Shown here: positions 13,575-23,918 of the stretch, in pieces
Position numbering within the stretch: position 1 is the first letter of the stretch
How the letters are laid out: the number at the start of each line of letters is the position of its first letter
Origin: Ridgeia piscesae
Taxonomy: Eukaryota; Annelida; Polychaeta; Sabellida; Siboglinidae
Length of the DNA stretch: 64,000 bases
Direction: 5' to 3'
NCBI GenBank assembly: GCA_025642075.2
Contig: JAODUO010000044.1
Coordinates: 702,501 to 766,500, forward strand
The notes under the pieces: model-generated
What the model was told of the DNA's origin: nothing
Database searches by the model: none
Seen by the model: only the letters and a program-made list of their open reading frames with translations
Program-made: the position numbers and the translations under genes

Positions 13575-16500
13575 TTCGTACATGTGTCAACTTCACAGGT
13601 TGTTGACATATTTACAGGTATATAAATAAGACACAATTGAATTGATACCTGTCTGTTGTGTGTTCTGTCACCCCAGGCTTTGTTTCTGTCACATGTGTGG
13701 TGACGTTGATTTTGTTTTTGTGCATCCAGGAATGGTCACTACTTCAAGTTGGACATCTACACAACTTCGGCCACTGGTCAGAAGTCACTGCTGACCGCCG
13801 CAGAGCTGAAGCAACAGCTGCAGAAGATCTGTGACCTGGCTGAAGGTAAGATTGCAGACCTCTAGGTAAGGTGGCAGACCACTACGTAAGGTGGCAGACC
13901 ACTACGTAAGGTGGCAGACCACTACGTAAGGTGGCAGACCACTACGTAAGGTGGCAGACCACTACGTAAGGTGGCAGACCACTACGTAGGTGGCAGACCA
14001 CTACGTAAGGTGGCAGACCACTACGTAAGGTAGCAGACCACTACGTAAGGTGGCAGACCACTACGTAAGGTGGCAGACCACTACGTAAGGTGGCAGACCA
14101 CTACGTAAGGTGGCAGACCACTACGTAAGGTGGCAGACCACTACGTAAGGTGGCAGACCACTACGTAAGGTGGCAGACCACTACGTAAGGTGGCAGACCA
14201 CTACGTAAGGTGGCAGACCACTACGTCAGGTGGCAGACCACTACGTAAGGTGGCAGACCACTACGTAAGGTGGCAGACCACTACGTAAGGTGGCAGACCA
14301 CTACGTCAGGTGGCAGACCACTACGTAAGGTGGCAGACCACTACGTAAGGTGGCAGACCACTACGTAAGGTGGCAGACCACTACGTCAGGTGGCAGACCA
14401 CTACGTAAGGTGGCAGACCACTACGTAAGGTGGCAGACCACTACGTAAGGTGGCAGACCACTACGTAAGGTGGCAGACCACTACGTAAGGTGGCAGACCA
14501 CTACGCCAGGTGGCAGACCACTACGCAAGGTGGCAGACCACTACGTAAGGTGGCAGACCACTACGTAAGGTGGCAGACCACTACGCCAGGTGGCAGACCA
14601 CTACGCCAGGTGGCAGACCACTACGCAAGGTGGCAGACCACTACGTAAGGTGGCAGACCACTACGTAAGGTGGCAGACCACTACGTAAGGTGGCAGACCA
14701 CTACGTAAGGTGGCAGACCACTACGCCAGGTGGCAGACCACTACGCCAGGTGGCAGACCACTACGTAAGGTGGCAGACCACTACGTAAGGTGGCAGACCA
14801 CTACGTAAGCATCTGTTAGAGCTGTATTGATTTCCAGGAGCATCTGTTAGAGCTGTGTTGGTTGCCAGGAGCATCTGTTAGAGCTGTGTTGGTTGCCAGG
14901 AGCATCTGTTAGAGCTGTGTTGGTTGCCAGGAGCATCTGTTAGAGCTGTGTTGGTTGCCAGGAGCATCTGTTAGAGCTGTGTTGGTTGCCAGGAGCATCT
15001 GTTAGAGCTGTGTTGGTTGCCAGGAGCATCTGTTAGAGCTGTGTTGGTTGCCAGGAGCATCTGTTAGAGCTGTGTTGGTTGCCAGGAGCATCTGTTAGAG
15101 CTGTGTTGGTTGCCAGGAGCATCTGTTAGAGCTGTGTTGGTTGCCAGGAGCATCTGTTTGAGCTGTGTTGGTTGCCAGGAGCATCTGTTAGAGCTGTGTT
15201 GGTTGCCAGGAGCATCTGTTAGAGCTGTGTTGGTTGCCAGGAGCATCTGTTAGAGCTGTGTTGGTTGCCAGGAGCATCTGTTAGAGCTGTGTTTTGGTTG
15301 CCAGGAGCATCTGTTAGAGCTGTGTTTTGGTTGCCAGGAGCATCTGTTAGAGCTGTGTTTGTTGCTTTCAGGCCTGGAGGATGAGTTGAGTGTAGCAGCC
15401 CTCACTTCACAGAACAGGGCAGTCTGGGCCAAGGTATGACATTCACACTTGGCTTAGTAGCACCTGTGTTACCTTGCAGGTTTTGCTTTCACAGCAACAT
15501 GACATTCTCACAAACAATCTTCTTGTCACACCAAGTCATGCATAACATGTCTGTCCCATACAACTGTTAGGACAGACTGTCATACAAGTGTCATCGTGCT
15601 GGTTCAATTACAAATGTTATGCATTTTCTAGTTGTACTTTTAATGTCAACAGCCTGAACATTTTACATTAGTATTTAGCTATCAGCAAATGGTTTAGCTG
15701 TCTGAAAAGGTTAGATTATTTTATGTACATCTCAGTTTAATTGATTTTCTGAATTTTTCATTTTTTTTACTTTATCTAGAAAATAATATTTTGATGTAGT
15801 ATCTAATTGACAACAGGTACCAGAACAACAACTTTCAGTCAAGTTGTTGTGGAGAGCTAAAAATGTTATGTACATGATGTTGTTGCTGTGAGGTAATACT
15901 GTTATGTACATGATGTTGTTACTGTGAGGTAATACTGTTATGTACATGATGTTGTTGCTGTGAGGTAATACTGTTATGTACATGATGTTGTTACTGTGAG
16001 GTAATACTGTTATGTACATGATGTTGTTGCTGTGAGGTAATACTGTTATGTACATGATGTCACTGTGAGGTAATACGGTTATGTACATGATGTTTTTACT
16101 GTGAGGTAATACTGCTATGTACATGATGTTTTTACTGTGAGGTAATACTGCTATGTACATGATGTTGTTGCTGTGAGGTAATACTGTTATGTACATGATG
16201 TTGTTACTGTGAGGTAATACTGTTATGTATATGAAGTTGTTGCTTGAGGTAATACTGTTATGTACATGATGTTGTTGCTGTGAGGTAATACTGTTATGTA
16301 CATGATGTTGTTGCTGTGAGGTAATACTGTTATGTACATGATGTTGTTGCTGTGAGGTAATACTGTTATGTACATGATGTTGTCACTGTGAGGTAATAGT
16401 GTTATGTACATGATGTTGTCACTGTGAGGTAATACTGTTATGTACATGATGTTGTTGCTGTGAGGTAATACTGTTATGTACATGATGTTGTCACTGTGAG

Positions 16501-19500
16501 GTAATAGTGTTATGTACACGATGTTGTTGCTGTGAGGTAATACTGTTGTGTGAACGTTGCTCATTGTTGTTGTCAGCAAAGAGAAGTGTTGGCTGAAAAG
16601 AATGAGCAGACTCTGAGGTTGGTGGAATCCTGCGCATTTGTCTACTCCCTCGACTCAGAGAACCCGAAGGTGAGGCTGCATGTGATGACAGTTTGTGTGA
16701 CATTCTCTGATGTACATACGAGTAATAATAAAAACTTCTGTTGCACCTACATCCTTGGAAAGAATGCTCAGAAGTGGATTAGTACAAAATTGGGTTGACG
16801 TGACGTGATTTATGGTATTTGGAGACACTGTAAGTCTGGCACAAGAAGCACAGAGGTTATTAGTTATGTGCAGTGAATGTACCTTTTCAGTGAAAAATAG
16901 AATGATTAGTTGGTATACTATTTAAAGTCACACAAGGATTAACAGTGTATACTTTGTATTGTGATGCTGTTATTTTTTAATAACACAAAGTCACTGAGGG
17001 GTAACAGGGTACAATTTGTATTGTAATGCTGTTATTTGTTAATAACATTTAACATCACATGTAACGTATAACAGTGTACAATTTGTATTGTGATGCTGTT
17101 ATTTGTTAATAACATTTAACATCACATGTAACATATAACAGTGTACAATTTGTATTGTGATGCTGTTATTTGTTAATAACATTTAACATCACATGTAACA
17201 TATAACAGTGTACAATTTGTATTGTGATGCTGTTATTTGTTAATAACATTTAACATCACATGTAACATATAACAGTGTACAATTTGTATTGTGATGCTGT
17301 TATTTGTTAATAACATTTAACATCACATGTAACATATAACAGTGTACAATTTGTATTGTGATGCTGTTATTTGTTAATAACATTTAACATCACATGTAAC
17401 ATATAACAGTGTACAATTTGTATTGTGATGCTGTTATTTGTTAATAACATTTAAAGTCACATGAATAGTAACAGACTAACAGTGTACAATTTGTATTGTG
17501 ATGCTGTTATTTGTTAATAACATTTAAAGTCACATGAATAGTAACAGACTAACAGTGTACAATTTGTATTGTGATGCTGTTATTTGTTAATAACATTTAA
17601 AGTCACATGAATAGTAACAGACTAACAGTGTACAATTTGTATTGTGATGCTGTTATTTGTTAGTAACTTTTAAAGTCACATGAGTAGTAACAGACTAACA
17701 GTGTACAATTTGTATTGTGATGCTGTTATTTGTTAGTAACATTTAAAGTCACATGAGTAGTAACAGACTAACAATGTACACTTTATATTGTGATGCTGTT
17801 ATTTGTTCATAACATTTAAAGTCACATGATAAGTAACAGTGTACCCTTTGTATTGTGATGCTGTTATTTGTTAATAACATTTAAAGTCACATGATAAGTA
17901 ACAGTGTACCCTTTGTATTGTGATGCTGTTATTTATTCATAACATTTAAGTCACATGATAAGTAACAGTGTACCCTTTGTATTGTGATGCTGTTATTTGT
18001 TCATAACATTTAAAGTCTCATGAGGTGTAACGGTGCGTAATATTCCCTTTGCAGGACTGCGATGAATGTTGCAAATTTGCCATGACAGGAAATGGCAGCA
18101 ACCGATGGTTTGACAAGTGTTTCACTTCCATCGTCTACCCAAATGGCACTTCGGCTGTAAATGTAGAGCATTCAGTCATAGATGCCACGGTAAGACTCTC
18201 TTGAATTTTTCAAGTTTAATTTAAAAAGACATCTGTTAAGGCTACATTTGTGGACTGCTTATAGTATGTAATATACAGAATTTATGTTAACCATAATTAC
18301 ATTTTCAATAGTAATTTAGTATCATAATTTATCATTAATTATTAACTTATTAATCTATTTTATTATGAATTATTATTTTATCTAGTAATTTGTTGCGGAT
18401 AAGTTTAGGTTATACATATGAAATTTGAAGCTATTTATTTATGTATTTATTTATTATTATCGTTTTATATTAGTTGCCAGATGTTGAGTGTGATATGTGT
18501 TGTTGCCATGTGTTGAGCGTGATGTGTGTTGTTGCTATGTGTTGAGTGTGATGTGTGTTGTTGCTATGTGTTGAGTGTGATGCATGTTGTTGCCATGTGT
18601 TGAGCGTGATGTGTGTTGTTGCTATGTGTTGAGTGTGATGTGTGTTGTTGCTATGTGTTGAGTGTGATGCATGTTGTTGCCAGGTGTTGAATGTGATGTG
18701 TGTTGTTGCCAGGTGTTGAATGTGATGTGTGTTGTTGCCAGGTGTTGAATGTGATGTGTGTTGTTGCCAGGTGTTGAGTGTGATGCGTGTTGTTGCCAGG
18801 TGTTGAGTGTGATGTGTGTTGTTGCCAGGTGTTGAGTGTGATGCATGTTGTTGCCAGGTGTTGAATGTGATGTGTGTTGTTGCCAGGTGTTGAGTGTGAT
18901 GCGTGTTGTTGCCAGGTGTTGAGTGTGATGTGTGTTGTTGCCAGGTGTTGAGTGTGATGCATGTTGTTGCCAGGTTTTGAGTGTGATGCATGTTGTTGCC
19001 AGGTGTTGAATGTGATGTGTGTTGTTGCCAGGTGTTGAATGTGATGTGTGTTGTTGCCAGGTGTTGAGTGATGCATTGTTTCCAGGTGTTTGGTTCTGTG
19101 GCTGAGTACTGTGTTGGAGGGGAGCGCTATGAGAATGGTGATGTCATCCCAGATGCCCCGCACACCCCTAGGGCCATCACCCCCCCAGTCAGGTCAGTCC
19201 AGTGTCAGTTAGCAACATGGGTGTTTTCATCAACCCCGTAAATCTGTACAACTCAGTTCAGTCTTTTTGTAAACCCAGACATTTGTCAGCCACATTTATT
19301 TGTCACAATGTCTAATATTGCTAATTTAATTGACATGTGTTCAAAAGTGTGTTGTTGTACATTGCATTTGCTGTTATCATCTCAAAGAGGTATCACAAAA
19401 CATATTCTGAAAACTGTATATTTTTATGCAGCCCATAACAATCATAATATCTATTGCTCTTGGGTGCTTCGTAAACATAGGCATGTGTATACATAAATTG

Positions 19501-19698
19501 ACATACTAAGAAATAAGCATGTAAAATATACCTAAAAGAGTCACTAAAGTCTGAAAATGTAGACAATTATGAAAACAAACGTCTTTTAAAAATGTGTACA
19601 AGAATATGATTGCCAGTATTGTATTGTGTGAAAATAAAAAAGTTTATAATATAAAATTGTATATTATAAAAAAAATACATATACAATATAATATATGT

Positions 19699-19747
<49 letters not shown>

Positions 19748-22700
19748 TTATTGAATAAGTATTAGTAAGATAAAACATGTTGATGTGATGTACCAATATA
19801 GCAGATGAAGACTTGTTCTTCTAGCTACACTGCCCTGTGAATAGACCGTGTGTTTTCCTCCCCTAGACTGGAGTGGGACCTGTCGGATGTCAAGGAAATG
19901 ATCACAGTGGCAATGCAAGATTTCCGTCAACTGGTAAGTACATTCATCGCCATTCCGTCACATTGTTAAGTTATTCCAAATAACAACAATTTGACGTAAA
20001 CAGGTTACACTTTCTGTAATCGATGCAAGTCGCAGGGCTGTCAGTGTTTCTGGTGATTTGGAAATGTTATACCCACAAGATGCAGTGTGTAGTATCTTAA
20101 ATGGATACTCCAGTCAGTGAGAGATTCACAGTTTTAACTTACATATATATAATATATTGGTTCTGCCTAGTAATTGTGCAAAAAGATCATTAATAAACAA
20201 TTATTTATAGTATAATTGTACCAGAAACACTCGATGTTGGATTCAGGGCGCTGCCATTTTGAGACTTATTGACAATTTGATATGATTTTATCATAGTCAG
20301 GATTAATAAGCATTATGGTTATCAAATCTTCGAAGCCAAAATGCAGACATAAATTTTAACAAATGACCGCTGCGTGAGTGGAAACATTAATATATAAGAA
20401 TAAATAATAGAGTTGACTTACTGAATGGGAGATGACACATTAGCAAAGAGATCAGATGCCCAGAAACTGGAGGGAAGAGGGAGGCGAGGAAGACAGAGAA
20501 TGTGATGGGAGAACTGTGTTAAGAGAGATCTGGAATGAGTGGGAGGAGAATGGAGAACAACAGCAAAAGATAGAAGGAACTGGATACTGTTGATAGAGAA
20601 TGTCGTGAGAGAATTGTGAGGGAAGAAAAAATGAAGAAAAAGGTGACGTTAACCATGGCGAACCTCACCCCAGATGACAGGGTTGTTAGGCGGTGTCAGC
20701 TCCTCATTTACTGATATATTATTGTTGATACTAGAATAAACATGTTGTTGTACTGTCCAACTTCTGTTACTGTCAGTATCACCAGGCAGTGTGTCAGTAC
20801 CTGTCTGTGTGTAGGCTGACTCCATTGGTCTGACGGTGCTCCATGCCCCCTAAAAGTATGTGTCTGTGTGTAGGCTGACTCCATTGATCTGACGGTGCTC
20901 CATGCCCCCTATAAGTATGTGTCTAGGTATAGGCTGACTCCATTGATCTGACGGTGCTCTGTGCCCCCTAAAAGTATGTGTCTGTATGTAGGCTGACTCC
21001 ATTGATCTGACGGTGCTCCAAGCCCCCTAAAAGTATGTGTCTAGGTATAGGCTGACTCCATTGATCTGACGGTGCTCCGTGCCCCCTATAAGTATGTGTC
21101 TAGGTATAGGCTGACTCCATTGATCTGACGGTGCTCCATGCCCCCTATAAGTATGTGTCTAGGTATAGGCTGACTCCATTGATCTGACAGTGCTCTGTGC
21201 CCCCTAAAAGTATGTGTCTGTATGTAGGCTGACTCCATTGATCTGATGGTGCTCCATGCCCCCTATAAGTATGTGTCTGCATGTAGCCTGACTCCATTGA
21301 TCTGACGGTGCTCCAAGCCCCCTATAAGTATGTGTCTGTATGTAGCCTGACTCCATTGATCTGATGGTGCTCCATGCCCCCTATAAGTATGTGTCTGTCT
21401 GTAGGCTGATTCCATTGATCTGACGGTGCTCCATGCCCCCTACAGCAAGGGGTTGATGAAGAAGTTCCGCATCAGTCCCGATGGATATATCCAGGTGGGT
21501 CAAAGGTCATGTCATATCACTTGGGCACACAGCTACAGAGATACTAGATAGTCCTGCAAACATATATATAATATAGACATTATGCTGAGAAGAATTGTGT
21601 AGTATCAGCCTGGACAATTGTAAATTTCCACAGGGTGAACCAAAAAATTTCAATTTTTAAAGTTAGCATATGTTTTCAGTTAGAAAATATTTAAAATAAA
21701 ATGTATATGTGTAGTTATGTGTCTGTGCATGGCCAGTGACTATGTGAGGTTGTTGACGTGAACGGGAGATTGTCTGTTCTGTAGATGGCCATCCAGCTGG
21801 CATTCTATCGACAGCACGGCGAGTTTGTGAAGACATATGAACCGTCGACTCACAGGTGAGACAGCTACACTGTCAGCCGGTCTTCTTGATGGCATCTATT
21901 AACCGACTCTCATTCGGCTGTCTAACTTCACTGAGAAGATAGTAGTGTCACTTTGCTGGCTGTTGAATGTAATCTGTGTGAGAGGGGTTAAAAAGTGCTG
22001 CCACCTCATGGAGCCTGTGTAATTCTGCCATAATTCCTGCTTCATAAACAATTGCAATTTTTATTTCTGTTTATTTTGTTTGAATATAAGTTTAATGTTG
22101 AATAGTTTTAATAGGATAGCATTATCTTATAAATCTGTATCATTATGTTAGTTTTTACTTCATAGTTGGCTCGAGAGCCAATCAGTGTCTCTAGCCTATT
22201 TTGGGGTAAGGCCGCCCTGGTTGGCAGTCCATAAGTCTACCAGGTGGATTTGGGGGACTAAAAAGTGCTGCCACGCCACGGAGCTTGTGTAATCGAGGCT
22301 ATCTTCTTGATAGAACAATAATCTTAGTTTAATAGTGTGCGTGGTCAGTGTAACACTGATTGGTTTGTTATAATCGCACCAAATAATGTGCACCAAACTC
22401 TAGTTTGTGTTTAACTCTGTTCAGGACCCAACTCTGGTCACTGAGCAAATCTGGCCAGTGCCTAACTCTGGTCAGCGCCCAACTCTGGTTAGGGCCCAAA
22501 TTTGGACAGGCCCCAAGTCTAGGAAGGACTTCTAGTCAGGGCCCAATTCTGGTCAGTGTGTGAGCGGTGTGTGTAGTACAAAAGCTTTGGACTGACAGTT
22601 AGCAAAAACTTTACATAATACAATGATATTTTGAAATTAATTTCTTTATTAATAAGTTATTAATTAGTTATCATGTAAAGACTGTATTTCTTACACGGCC

Positions 22701-23880
22701 AGGTTGTTTGCCCTGGGGCGCACTGAAACAATTCACCCAATCTCTGACGACTCGAAGGCTTGGGTACAGGCCATGCAGCCAGACAGCACAGTAGATGGCG
22801 CCACCAAAGTGCGACTGTTGAAGAGCGCCGTTTCCCACCAGATGACCTTCCGGTTGAAGTCGACCCAGGGTCATGGCTGCGACCGACACTTGCTCGGACT
22901 CTACTGCGCCTCACGCGAACTGGGCATGGACATTCCAAAGATTTTCATGGATAAGGTGCTGTCTTATTTCATGTGTCGGCTCCCGGGCCACTCATCACTT
23001 CTCATCTACAACATCCATCAAATTGGGTTTTAAAAACATCTCCACATCATCTGTTTAAATAAACCTTTTGTCATAAAATGTCACTTGCTGTACCCTGGTG
23101 TGCCTACTCTGTAGCTGCATTTAATGCCTAGAATGAACTTCCCATTACTGCAACGGTATCTTACAGCCTTTTGTACACAAACTTGGTTTATTTTTTTGAA
23201 ATTGTATTTCTGCCCCAAGGCGTAGTCCTACCCTTGTCCTAATGTTTCTTTATATGACACATGGTGACTTGTTTGATTCACCAAACACATTCATGAATCA
23301 TGACTATTAGACAAACATCTGGTGACCATTTCTCTACGTCATAGGATAAATTCATGATAAAAGTGTAATTCATTGCTAAATTTAATAACTGTATAAATGC
23401 AACTAGCTACTGCCACATCACTAAGGAGATTATGTCCTTAATACAGCAGATAATAAGATAATCTCCCAGGACCGTCTCCACGTGTTGGCAATTTTCATCA
23501 TTATGGGGTGAAATAAATTTAAAATGGAAAACACCATTTAACAGTGTTAGTGAAAATGACCCCTGGATGGACGGTGTCCTTGACTTCTGGTTTGTATCGT
23601 AGGCCTGGAGACTTCCGTTCAAGCTGTCGTCCTCCCAGACCCCGACTGCGGTGTTGAGCTTCAAGCCTGACATGGACCAGGAGTGGTGGGGCGGAGGGTT
23701 CGCCCCCGTCTGTGATGAGGGCTACGGCATCTCCTATGTGTTTGTGGGCGATGAACATCGTACGTACTCAGGGCAGTAGTTCTGGCTGCTGTAGATTCTA
23801 CCAGCAAGAATTTTGCCAAACATGTATTGTTGTATATTCATTGTGTGTGTGCGAGGGTGTGTGTCTGTGTCTGTATGACA

Positions 23881-23918
<38 letters not shown>

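Noticed and set aside
13846..15360. CRISPR array
   Set aside because: Units are directly adjacent without unique spacers, and the sequence is intronic in an animal gene; these are minisatellites.
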